61,366 nucleotides of DNA from Verrucomicrobiales bacterium (GTDB lineage Bacteria > Verrucomicrobiota > Verrucomicrobiia > Verrucomicrobiales > DEV007). The number at the start of each line of letters is the position of its first letter. Within the stretch, counting starts at the first letter, position 1. The notes beneath the pieces were generated by a model. That model made no database searches. It saw only the letters and a program-made list of their open reading frames with translations, and had not been told where the DNA came from. Both the position numbers and the translations under genes were made by a program. Of the stretch, positions 33,653 through 46,400 are shown in pieces. The stretch spans positions 1 through 61,366 of the forward strand of contig JARGPH010000003.1 in NCBI GenBank assembly GCA_029213065.1. Direction: 5' to 3'.

Positions 33653-33667
33653 AATTGCCCCAAATTT

Positions 33668-34477
33668 ATGAAGAAAACGACATCCGATCGTCGTAAGCGC
33701 TGGTTTTTTGCCCGTTCGCTGGCACGAGCCTATCAAGAATGGCTTGAGAAACGCACTCGAAATTATACCCGCAGCGGGGGCCGCAGCGCGGCAAAACCTG
33801 TCAAGGCGAAAGCCCGGCCTTTGTTTGCGGAAGCGCTTGAACCGAGAGTCTTGTTTTCGGGGACGCCTGTTCCGGTTGAGGAGGTTCAAGGACAGGATGA
33901 TCAGGCGCAACAGGCGGCTGCGGCACAGTCGGCTGAGTTGCTCGACGCGGGTATCGCGGGACTCGATGAGTTTTCGTTCGATGAGGGAATTGACGCCGAT
34001 TTCACGGACGAGGATCTTGAACGGCTTGCGACGGAAGCGGTTGCCCGCTGGGAGAAATCAGGGCTCACTGAGGAGCAGCTTGAGGCGCTGGAGAATATCA
34101 CTTATGCGGTGACTGATCTCGAGGGGGCGAGAATCGGAGCAGCGGAGGGGAATACGGTTTACCTCGATTACAACGCAGCGGGATGGGACTGGTTTGTCGA
34201 TGACACCGAGTGGCTCGATGAAGAGTTTGTCGAGATCGATGGAATCCTTCGTGCCATCAATGGAGATGATATCGACGGGCTTGCCCGTGATGGAGTGGAT
34301 ATGCTCAGCGTGCTCATGCACGAGCAGGGGCACATTCTAGGTTTGCTCGATGAGTATGAGGTGGGTCTTCGGGATTCGACGATGTATGGGCAGTTTGATG
34401 AGGGTGAACGGCGGATTGTTGAGGACGGTCAGGCTGAGGGAAGTGAGGCGTTGAGTTTGGAAGGGGCGCATTATGCA
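33668..34477 (+). repeat. N-terminal cassette, copy 2
   Basis: About 270 residues aligned with copy 1 at 4092-4889, with a 4-residue longer basic linker before the LEPR motif (RSGGRSAAKPVKAKARP). The zinc-binding HExxHxxGxxD (34319-34351), the DWFVDDTEWLDEEF segment and the SEALSLEGAH end are all conserved. After this point the two proteins diverge at once: this one continues YATYTWDGGGADTDW, the typical opening of PATR proteins. Confidence 0.85.
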
Positions 34478-37400
34478 ACATACACTTGGGATGGCGGCGG
34501 AGCTGATACCGACTGGGGCACTGCGGGAAACTGGAATCCGGATGTGGTGCCTGATGATTTTAATGAATGGGATTCCTTCGTTTTTGAAGGAACGGCAGGA
34601 TTGTCTCCTAATGTGAACTACGCAGGAGACGGACAGGGATACAACGTAAACGACATCACTTTTCAATCGGATGCGGGGGCTTATACGATTACGGGAAATA
34701 AGACAGGTGGTGGGACGATTACTTTCGATATGCTCGGTGGTGAATCAACGAGTAGCCAGGGTGTCGCTGAAATTAATAACTATTCTGTTGAAACGCAGAC
34801 TCTGGACATAGGATTGCGACACAGGTCGGAATACGGTGAAGGGATGCTAGTAAATGCGGCTGCCGGAGATATTGTAATCTCAGGAAATATTACCAAATTA
34901 AACACCACGGAGCGCCCCATCACGATCGCCGGTTCTCATACTGTGACATTTAGCGGAAATAACGTTTATAGTGACCCGACAGTGGTCGGCGAAACAATTT
35001 TGGATGATTTTCAAAGTTACACAGTTGCGAATCTCAGTTCGGGGAATCCGACCGGTGGGGTTTGGAATCATGGCGCTACGGCAACGGATCAAATCGAAGA
35101 TGATGGTGGAAATCAATTTCTGGCATTCGGATGGGAAGGCGGAAATGGAACGACAACCTCACGTGGTGCTTATCGGGAGATTCCCGCGATTGTTGATGGT
35201 GGCACGGGAGTGATTGCTTTTGATGCACGCGTTGATACCGATGCCGCGGCAGGAATTTGGACCTACGGGGTGACTGATGTGAATGCTCCGGGCCTGAGTG
35301 GTGGACCATCCGGTGCCAATATCAGAGCGAGTGTCTCATTAGTTTCCGGAACTGTAGGTGATGGTAAAATGGATCTCGTAGCCGGTGGAGCAACGCTTGC
35401 TACCGGGCTGGACATTAATCAATGGTATCGTGTGGAAGTGGCAATTGATCATTCCGACAATACCTTTGATGTCTACTTGGATGGAGTGAGGCTGAACCAA
35501 AGTTCAATCGGTTTCGATAGTTTAACCTCCGCAGATCTGGACAGGTTCGTGGTCGTGGGCGGTGGCGGAGGAAGTCAAGCTCAAGGGCGATTTGCGGGGC
35601 ATGTTGACAATTTCATCGCTGCCCCCAGTTCAAATCTTGTCCTCAATGGGGTACACACTGGAGGAGGTACCTATGTTGTGAGTCCCGGTTCTACTCTTAG
35701 TGGGACGGGATCGACAGATGGAACGGTGACGATTGCATCGTTGGCGACGCTTGCACCGGGTGACCAGTCTGTAAACGGAGGTATTGGGACGTTGACGGTT
35801 GATGGTGATGTAACTTTTGAAGCCGGTGCTATTTTGGAAATCGAAATTAATGCCGACGGGACATCAGATCTGCTGAAGGTAACCTCTGGAAGTGCGGCGC
35901 TGGCAGGGACACTTGTGCTGAATGTAGATTCCGCTTTCGCCGGAGCTAAAATCGGAGATGAAATTACGATTGTTGAAGGTGCAACATCTGGTGGTTTTTC
36001 AAATGTTGCTGAAGGGGCCGAAATCACGAGTGAAGGGCAGGCTTTTACTGTTTCCTACAGTTCAGGTGGAGACGTCGTGCTGACATACGCTGGACTCGAA
36101 AACGCTGAGACAGCGGTATCTCTAACGGGTTCGACTTTAACCGTAGCTGACTCGAATACGGCGAATTCTGACAGCCTCACGATTTCTTACGATGCCGCGG
36201 AAAACGAATTTGTGATATTTGATGAAACGTTAGCGGTAAGCTCTGACATTGTTGGCGCGACGCAAAGCAGCATGAGTGAAGTCCGCGTTTCTGCGGCGGG
36301 AATCACACAGATTGTGATCAATTCCGGAGATGGTGATGACACGGTGACGTTGGATTACTCTGATAGTACGCTGCTGGGTGTGTCAGTTCTGTTCAACGGC
36401 GGTGGTAACGCGGCTGTCGGTGATACACTTGTTATCGATAATGGCGCTTTTGGCGCAGTGACGCACAATCTCACGGCTGGAGATTCCGGGAATCTCGACC
36501 TCGATGACGATGGGGTGGCTGACGTCACCTACACCGGGTTGGAACCAGTCGACCAAACGGGTTCCACGATGACCAGCCTCGTTTTGAATCTTCCAGCGGG
36601 AACGGACAATGCGCAGCTGAGCATGCTCGACGCGACAACGTTGCGTTTAGAAAGCACGGATGGAGTCCCGACTTTTGAGTCCTACAATTACGATATTACG
36701 GGGGTGACTTCGATGATGATTAACGGTGATACCAACGATGTTCTCACCGTTTCCAATGCGATTGATTTGAGCGCGGATAATGTGGATCTCACGTTCAATG
36801 TGGGCACGATTAATCTAAACGGTGGCTCCGTGAACTCGGGAACTGGCGATCAAATCTACAATGGTTCCGTAAACACGGGAGGCGATGTTGAACTGTTAGG
36901 GCAGGATATTTATTTCCAGTCACAACTTGTGGGCTCGAGCACGGTAACGGTCGATGGAACCGAAACTCTAACAGTAACCGGTAATCTCCTTTTTGGTGTT
37001 CCCGATACGAACAGCGAGACAACCACCGTGACGATGACGGGGGGCGGAGCACTCGTTGTCAATGGAACGAACGTTGATGTTGGTGTGCGCAGCAATGATG
37101 GATCACTGTATAATACGACCACGGTGGATATGTCAGGATTGGCGTCGGTCAACGCGAACGTCACTAATTTTAGAGTCGCCCATGATCAACAGAATCAAGG
37201 AACCCTGAATCTTTCTGACACCGCGAACACTATCGTAGCGGACATAATCAGTGTGAGTGATTCAGCGGGCTGGAACTATCGGAACGGAATTCTCAGGTTG
37301 GGTGGAGGAACGAATATTCTGAATGCAGATACGATTACGCTGGGAGGAAGTAAAGGAACTGGGCTTTTGGAATTTGCGGGTGCAACGGGAACCTTAATGG

Positions 37401-40400
37401 TTCGCGGGACTGATGGAAGTGGTGCGATTGATCTCAATCTGGGTGTGAATATCAATGCCGGGACTTCAGCAAATACCACAGGAACAATGAATTTGGTGGG
37501 GCACGACGTCGATATACTGGTGGATCATTTGGTTATGGCTCATCGGACCGTTGGGCACCCAAGTGGAGGTAGAGCCACGGGGACGCTATCTTTTGATCAG
37601 GGAACCGTCGATGTGAATACCATCGACATGGCAAATCGGAGTGGCAATTTCATAGACGAAGCGACTGCGACCATCAATGTCGGAGGTGGAACGTTCACGG
37701 TTAACAATACGATCACGATGACGACGATTGGTGATTCCGGATCGGCAACGGCAACCATCAATCAGACCGGTGGGATTGTAACGGTGGCTGGTGGCATTTT
37801 TGATGATGATACGAGCGGATCTCTCGACGCGAACACCAATGGCGTTCCCGATGACGGCAGTTTCCTAAATATTGAAGGCGGAACCTTTACCGTGACTGCC
37901 GGCGGATTGGAAGTGGACAGCCTTCGGGTGGGAGAAGGCGGGCAAACCGCCACGTTAACGGTTGAGGCCGGAGATGTCGTCATCGGCGAAAGCGGCGTGG
38001 GTGAGTTCAATGTTGCCTATAACACAAACAACTCAGGATCTCTAACAAAGGCAACCGTGGATTTCTCGCAAGCGAGTTCGACCACGATTGGGGCACGTGA
38101 TGTGAGAATCGGTTATTCGACAAACTCAGGGGGGCAGCTGGATGGTGATGTTCTGCTTTCAATAGCGGGAACGAACAGCCTGACTGCCGATCAAATTCAG
38201 ATAGGGAGGACGAATTCCGGTTCAGATCAAGGTGCAAGCGCCACGAGTGAACTCCATCTCGGAGGAGCGGCGAATAACTTTAGTGTCGATACTTTTGTGG
38301 TGGGTGATTTGAAGAGTGTTGGTCTTGTCGATATTGCTGTCGGGGGAACGCTTACTCTCGGGGGAAAGACGGGGAGTGCGACAGATTTAAAGGTCGGTTT
38401 CAACAATGCCGGGGGAACGGGAACTCGTCCTGATATGAGCACCTTTGATCTCACTAACGGAACCTTCAATGCCACCCTCGATGAGATTATTGTTGGTTTG
38501 CATGCCGGGGGCGGAAGTGGGGCGGGAAAAGGAACCGTTTCATTCGATGAAGGAACTGTGACGGCCAATTCTGTTCTCTTGGCGGATCTAGGTACTAGCA
38601 GTGCTGCGAATTTAACTCAGGGTATTCTTAATCTTGGCGGTGGGACTCTTAATCTGCAGGATGGTAATATTACAAAAGGGCCGGGATCGGAAACTTTCAA
38701 CTTTACAGGCGGCACGCTGAAGGATGTTGAAATTATCGGATTCAGCACGGTTCAGCAGGGAGGCATACTTCAAATCGGGTCCGACAGTGAAAGTGATGAC
38801 ACAACGGTTCAGGGTGACTTCACCAGTGATGGAACGATTGAATTTAATCTGAATGGAACGGGGGGCGCGGGAGTTGCGACTACCGGACACGATCAGCTCA
38901 TAGTCGATGGGACAGCGGATATCGGCGGTGCAACGCTGGAAGTTCACCTTGGATACCTGGCCAATCCTTCAGTGGATAGTTTCACAATTGTCTCAGCAAC
39001 GACTGCTGTGAGTGGTCTCTTTAAAGATTCGCTGGGCAATGATTTGGCAGATGGGGCTACCTTTGAGTCGAACGGGGCTCGTTACACAATTGGCTACACC
39101 GCGACGGAAGTGAATTTGACAGTCGCGGCTCCGACTACGGTTTATGTGGATGGTGACACTTTCACTGTCAACGGAGCCAGTGTGGACGGTGACCAGGAGA
39201 CGGTTGGAATCACGGAGTCCGCGATTGTTGGGTACAACGCTTTTGCGACAATCAATGACGCGATTGCTGCGCTCGGAACCAACAGTGGAACGATCATTAT
39301 TAACTCCGGCGATTACAGTGCAGAGGCAGTGGACTTAACGACTGCAGGAACTGATATCGATATTACCCTGCAGTTTGTGGAAGGGGATTCCGAAATTGGA
39401 TCACTCGCGACGGGAGTGTCGGATGCGGTGGTCCTTGGTGGCTTTGATGGTGATCACACGACAGGTGTGACCCTAACCCTGGGCGCCCTCGATAATGGCC
39501 TCAAAGAAATCAAAGGCGTCATTTCGGGCACGGGTGGAATCACAAAGGTGGGCACTAGTTATCTGAAGCTGAGCGGAGACAATACCTACTCCGGAATCAC
39601 GACGGTGGATCAGGGGCGCTTGTATGTTGGACATAACAATGCGTTGGGCGCGGCAGGCGGAACGAGTAAGACGATTGTGAACGGTGCCGACGGCGTTACC
39701 TCCACCTTCTTGTATCTGGATTCGGCGACGCCGCTGACAATCAACGAAACCCTGGAATTGAAGGCGACGAATGCCGGGCGAGTCACCTTGTATGCCAACA
39801 GCACTCAGGTTCACACCCTGGCCGGACCGATCGATGTTTCGAGTTCCGGTCTGTTGGTTCAGTTTAATTCCAACGGGTCGGGTGGAATGACGATCACCGG
39901 TGATGTCACGGGAACGATGACAGGTGGATCCTTGTTTTTGCGAGGTGGTTCCAACAGTGCTGCCAACCATTTGCAGGGAAGTGTGAATCTCTCGGGTTCC
40001 AGTCTTTTAAAGACGGACGACGGGACCTGGACGGTCGGCGCCTCGGGATCGGGTCAAACCTACAGCTGGAATGACACTTCGATTGCCAGAGGTACCGTGA
40101 AGCTTGGTGCCGCGAATATTTTGGATCCCGCGAGAACTATCCGGCTGGACCAGAATGATGATAAGGGAGCGACGCTTGATCTGAACAATTTCGATCAGAC
40201 CACCGCAGGTATTATCTTCAACAATGGCGGGGATCCAAGTGCCGGCACCATTTCAACAGGGACAGGAACACTCACTCTCAACGGAAATATCACGTATAAT
40301 ACCGTCAGTAATACGCTGGGCGGTGAGATTTCGGGGAATTTGAATTTGGGCGGGGGAACTCGTACGATAACGGTCAACGACTCCACTGGATCGGACGCGG

Positions 40401-43400
40401 AGCTGACGATCAGTGCCGCGATATCCAATGGTGGAATTATCAAGGCGGGCGACGGAAATCTCATTCTCGGCGGCAGTGAAAACAATACTGGTCTCAGCGC
40501 GACGGTCAATGCCGGAACCCTGACGCTGGCAAAAACCAGCAGTGGCACTGTACACGCGATTGATGGAATGGGCACGGCGCTGACGGTGAATACCGGTGGC
40601 ACCTTGGTCGTGGCCGGGAGTGGAAACGATCAGATTTCTGACACGGCGGATGTCGTTATAGATGGGCAGCTGGATGTTACTGTATCGGAAACGATTGACG
40701 CACTGGACGGCAGCGGTGGCGTTGCCTTGTCTACAGGAGTCACCCTGACGGTGGGCAGTGACGATGGCTCGGGCAGTTTCGCTGGCGTGATTTCCGGCGA
40801 CGGGGCCTTGACCAAGGTCGGCACGGGGACATTTGCGTTGGACAGTCTTACAGGGAATACCTACACCGGCGGGACGACGGTGGATGGTGGAACGCTGTTG
40901 GCGAATAATATCAGCGGTTCGGCTACGGGACCGGGTTCAAGTTTGAGTGCCCCGGCATTTGATTGGGCTGTTAGTGGAGGCGGAACGCGTTCGGAAGAAG
41001 GTCGCGCAGTAGCTGTGGACGGAAGCGGGAACGTGTATGTGACGGGAATTTACTCCGGGACAGCGACATTCGGGTCGACAACGCTGACGAGCGCAGACAG
41101 CAATGATGATACGTATATAGCGAAGTTGGACAGCGCGGGGAATTACGTGTGGGCTGTGAGCGGCGGCGGAACGGGGATTGACGATAGTCAGGGAATAGTC
41201 GTGGACGGGAGCGGAAACGTTTATGTGACGGGAAGATACTGGTTACACGCGACATTTGGGTCGATAGCGATTACGAGTGGGGGAGATTATGGCACGTATA
41301 TAGCGAAGCTGGACAGCGCGGGGAGTTACGAGTGGGCCGTGAGCGGAGGCGGAGCGAATTATCAAACAAGTTACGGAATAGCCTTGGACGGGAGCGGGAA
41401 CGTGTATATGACGGGAATATACAACGCGGAAGCAACATTCGGATCGACCACGCTGAGGAGGTATGGGGATGGTTTTAAAATATTTATAGCGAAGCTCGAC
41501 AGCGCAGGGAATTACGTGTGGGCAGTGGGCACGGATGGAACGGGTGATGACCGTGTTAGCGGAATATCGGTGGACGGGAGCGGGAACGTGTATGTTACGG
41601 GAAATTACTCCGGGACAGCGACATTCGGGTCGACAACACTGACGAGCGCAGGCAGCAATGATGACACGTATGTAGCGAAGCTGGACAGCGCGGGGAATTA
41701 CGAGTGGGCAGTGGGCGGAGGCGGAACGAGTGATGACCTTGGTAGAGGAATATCGGTGGACGGGAGCGGGAACGCGTATGTGACGGGCGCTTACCAAGGG
41801 ATAGCGACATTCGGGTCGACCACGCTGACGAGCGCAGGAGATTATGACACGTATATAGCGAAGCTGGACAGCAGCGGGAATTACGAGTGGGCTGTAAGCG
41901 GCGGCGGAACGAGTGGAGACGGGGGGCTGGGTATCGCTGTAGACGGGAGCGGGAACGCGTATGTGACGGGGGTTTTTGATGGAGATGTGACGTTTGGAGA
42001 TACTGCACTGACGAGCGCGGGAAGTGGTGACACGTATATAGCAAAGCTCTTAGCGGGAGAGGTCGCGGTGACTGTGAACACCAACGGCACGCTCGGCGGC
42101 ACCGGTTTCATCGCCAGCAATGTCACCCTCAACGGCGGCACGCTCGCACCGGGGCTGAACACCGGCGCGGACACGACCAACGACATCTCCAGCGGCAATC
42201 TCAGCCTCACGAGCACCTCGACCTTCACGGTCGAACTCGGCGGCACCACGGAAGACACCGACTACGATCAGGTCGATGTCACTGGAACGGTCGATCTCAA
42301 TTCCGGCAGTGCTGCGGGCGGCGGAGCGCTTCTCGAACTGTCCTTTACCAGCGGCTTCACCCCATCGCTTGGAAACACCTTCCGCATCGTCAACAACGAC
42401 GATAGCGATGCGATCACGACGACATTCCGCTACGACACCGGAGACGGGATTATCGAACTGACCGAAGGGGCTGTTTTTGCGGTGGACGGTCGAATCTTCT
42501 CGATCACCTACGCGGGAGGCACCGACAACAATGATGTCGTTCTCACTGATGCAACCGATCTGTCGGTGATCTATGTCGATGATGACTGGGCAGTCGGTGG
42601 TGGAAATCCACAGAATCCCGATCAGATGATCGCGGATGCGGATGCAGGAACCACGGGAGCCCAAGGCGCCTTTTTCGGGATTAATGCCTTCGCGACATTG
42701 GCGGATGCGCTCGCGACCGTCGACGCGAACGGCACCGTGATCGTGAACACGGGGACCTATGATGAAGCCGAGACTCTTTCCGACGGGATAACCATGGAGA
42801 TCACCGGGCCGAATGCAGCCGGTGCGGTCACCATCACCGGCCTTTCCGCCAATGCGGGAACTGCTATCGATATCGAAGGTAATTCCACTTTGACCTTGGG
42901 TAATGCGGCGAATCAAACCATTGTCGCTGTCTTTTCCGGATCAGGGGATCTCGTTAAGGAGGGAACCGGGACTCTGACGCTTTCCGGAGTGGACAGCGAC
43001 GCAACCGGCGACACGCTGGTCAAGGCGGGGATTCTTGCCTGGGGTGCGAAGGACGCATTGCCAAGTGGTACCGTTACGGTCGAGAGCGGGGCTACTGTTG
43101 ATTTGACCGCGCTCAGCGGGAGTGGAAGTACGAACAGTGCCCGAGTCTATCATATTGCCGGCACAGGTTCTGCGGGACAAGGCGCTTTGATCAACAGCAG
43201 TGGTGATATTGTCGGGAGTAGCGCCGCAGTGAACGGTCTCACCCTTACCGCCAATGCGACGATTAACACGCCTGCCCGGTTGGATATCGGCGGTGTGATT
43301 GATTTCTCAACTCACACCCTGTCTAAGATCGGCGGAAGCACGCTCGCTTTTCGCGCCGCCGTCACCAGTCCGAACGGATCCCTCGTCGTCGATGCGGGAC

Positions 43401-46400
43401 GTGCTTACATCGAGAACAACAACATGACGCTGGATACCATCACCGTGAATGATGGTGGCCGGTTCGGGATGTATAATTACAATGACAACACTCGAACTGT
43501 TTCCGCTGACATCACCTTCAATGGAAACAGCCGACTTTCGTCGGACACCAATGTTGAGGGCAATGCTCAGTTTGCGGGAACGATCCATGTGAACGGAGGC
43601 ACCCTGACAATTGAGGACAATTTTGGCTCAGCAGGTAATGATGCGGATATCATTATTAACAGCGTGATTTCGGGATCGGGAACGATCATTCTCGACGGTT
43701 CGAACACAAACAGTGTGGGTGACTTCCTGGAACTTAATGCCGCCAATACATTCAGCGGCATCGTGCAGATGACGGGGAACGGACCCCTCACACTAGGCAA
43801 TGCGCTGGCGCTCCAGAACGCAACGTTGGATACCGGAGCTTCCGCCGGTGACTCGCTGGATTTCGGAACTTTGACTGCGGCGACGTTTGGCGCTCTCACC
43901 GGATCAGATGATCTCGTCTTGGAGAATGCTTCTTCTACAGCGGTAGCTCTTTCTGTTGGCAACAATGATACCGATACCACGTATTCCGGCGTGCTGAGTG
44001 GAAGTGGATCACTGACTAAGATTGGAGCCGGCACTTTCACGGTCTCGGGAATGAATACTTATAGCGGTGACACCACGATCAATTCCGGAATTCTGAAAAT
44101 GGGTGACAATTCCGCTCTCGGAGACGAAGTCGGAAAAACGGTGATCAATGGTGGCACGCTCGATATCGATGGATTCCGTGCTGGAGCCACCGGTAACGAA
44201 CTGATCGAAGTGCAGGGCACCGGCGCTGGTGGAGTCGGTGCGATTGTTAATACAGGAAGTTCGCAGACTAGTGCTTTCCGCAGAATCACGTTAACTGATG
44301 ACGCTACCTTCCGGGCCGATAGCCGGTGGGATATGCGGGATACCGACGGGGCGTCGGCGTTTGACATGGGAGGTTTCACCCTGACAAAGGTTGGCCTAAG
44401 AGAATTATCGCTCGTCAGTACGGCTATCCTCAATCCAGGCTCGGTGAATGTTACTCAGGGGATTTTCAGATCTGAGGGCAGCACTGACTTTGATGGTACG
44501 GGAACAATCACCGTATCAAGCGGAGCCAATCTGGACTTTTGGTCCAACAATCAAACTCACGAGGTAAACGTTATTTTGGAAGGGGGAGCGATTCTGACTT
44601 CCAGCAGTGCGGCAACCTATGCGACAACGCTCAATGGAACTGTGACACTCAACGGAGTCGCCAGCATTGGGGCGAATCAGGGCAACACAGTCAATCAACG
44701 GGATCTTGTGATCAGCGGGAACGTCGTTGGCTCAGGAGCGTTTAACAAAATCGGAGTTAAGTCCGTGACCCTTACCGGAAGCAACAACACATACGCAGGT
44801 GTCACGACGATCACCGCTGGAAGCCTGTTCCTCGATGGCACTCATACTGGCGGCGATACTTATACGGTTCAAAGCGGAGCTGTGCTCGGAGGAACCGGCA
44901 CGACGGATGCCGATGTGGTTATCAATACAGGCAGCGGACTTTCTCCGGGCGTTGGCGGGATCGGCACACTCACGGTGCAGGACAATCTCGCGATCAATGG
45001 CACTTACACCTTTGAGATTAACGGTGATATCAGTGCCGATCTCACCGATGTGACTGGAACCGTTACTTTGGGTGCTGCTTCCATTCTCGACCTCGATGAA
45101 TTGAATGCGGGATCTGATGACGTTAATTCGACCATCACTTTGATTGCCAATGACGGCAGCGATGTGGTGATAGGGACTTTCTTCAATGTCGCTGAAGGTT
45201 CTACCGTAATGGACGACGATAATGAAGCCTATACGATCAGTTATGCTGGCGGAGACGGAAACGATGTTGTTCTCTTTGCCGGAATCGCCGAGACTGAAGT
45301 GGCTTTGTCAGGTGGAGTGCTGACAGTTTCGGATATCAATGCGGAGAATGAGGATTCGATCACAATTTCGTATGATGGCGGGACGGATGAGTATGTGATC
45401 AGTGATCCTAATTTGATTCTGACAACGACAGGATTGTCCGCTGGCCAATTTTGGCGTCCTGATGCGAATACGGTGCGGATGGATGCTGGTTTGGTGACTT
45501 CAGTCGTGGTGAATACGGCAAATCCGAATGCTGCTACCGAAACGGACATGGTGACCATTTTAAGTTTGCCTGCTGATATCAATGGCGCAGTCACAGTGAA
45601 TGCTGAGAATATTAATGTCGGAAGCGACGTGAATGCAGATGCGATTACGTTTAATGGAGCGGTGACTCTTTCCACTGATGTGGTTCTGGATACTTCCGAT
45701 GCCAATGGTGCTATCAGTATCACAGGAACGATCACTGGAGGTTCCAACGATTTGACCTTTACGACCGGGGCGGGGAACGGAGCGATTACCGGAGCCGCGA
45801 GTGGAATCGGGCATTTGTTACTGACCGACACGGGAACGATTGATTTTCAGGACGGCCTGTCTGCGGATACCGCGCGAGTCGGGTCAGATTCAGGAACTGC
45901 AAACCTGACGGTTAGCGGAGGTGCCGTAGTCGTGGGTGATGGGGACGGAGATTTTGAGGTAGGACGTCGAACTTCCGGCGGTGGCGATACAACAGGTATA
46001 GTGGATTTCAGCGGAGCTACAACCGTAACGGTCAGTGTTACGAACGTATTGTTAGGCACTGACACCACGGGTAACGGAGCGAGTACAGGGACTCTTACCC
46101 TTTCTACTGCCGGAGCCAATTCGATTACAGCGACGATAATCCAGCAGGGATTGACTCCGTCGGGGAGCAATCAATCCAATATCAGTGATTTGATTCTCGG
46201 AGGATCAACTAACACGATCAATGTTGATACCTGGACAGTAGGCGATGCGAAAAGCGCAGGTAGCGTCGGGATCGTCGCGGGAGGCTCTCTTACCTTGCGT
46301 GCAGCGGATGGAGCTTCGCGGGCTGATCTGAACATTGGCGTGAATACTTCGGGCACGGGAACCAATCCTCAAACCAGTTTTGTGGATTTGACAGGGGCTT

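Noticed and set aside
40961-42058. Tandem ~183-186 bp repeats as a CRISPR array or satellite
   Set aside because: The unit is a multiple of three, stays in the long reading frame and encodes SBBP propeller blades. There is no spacer-repeat alternation.
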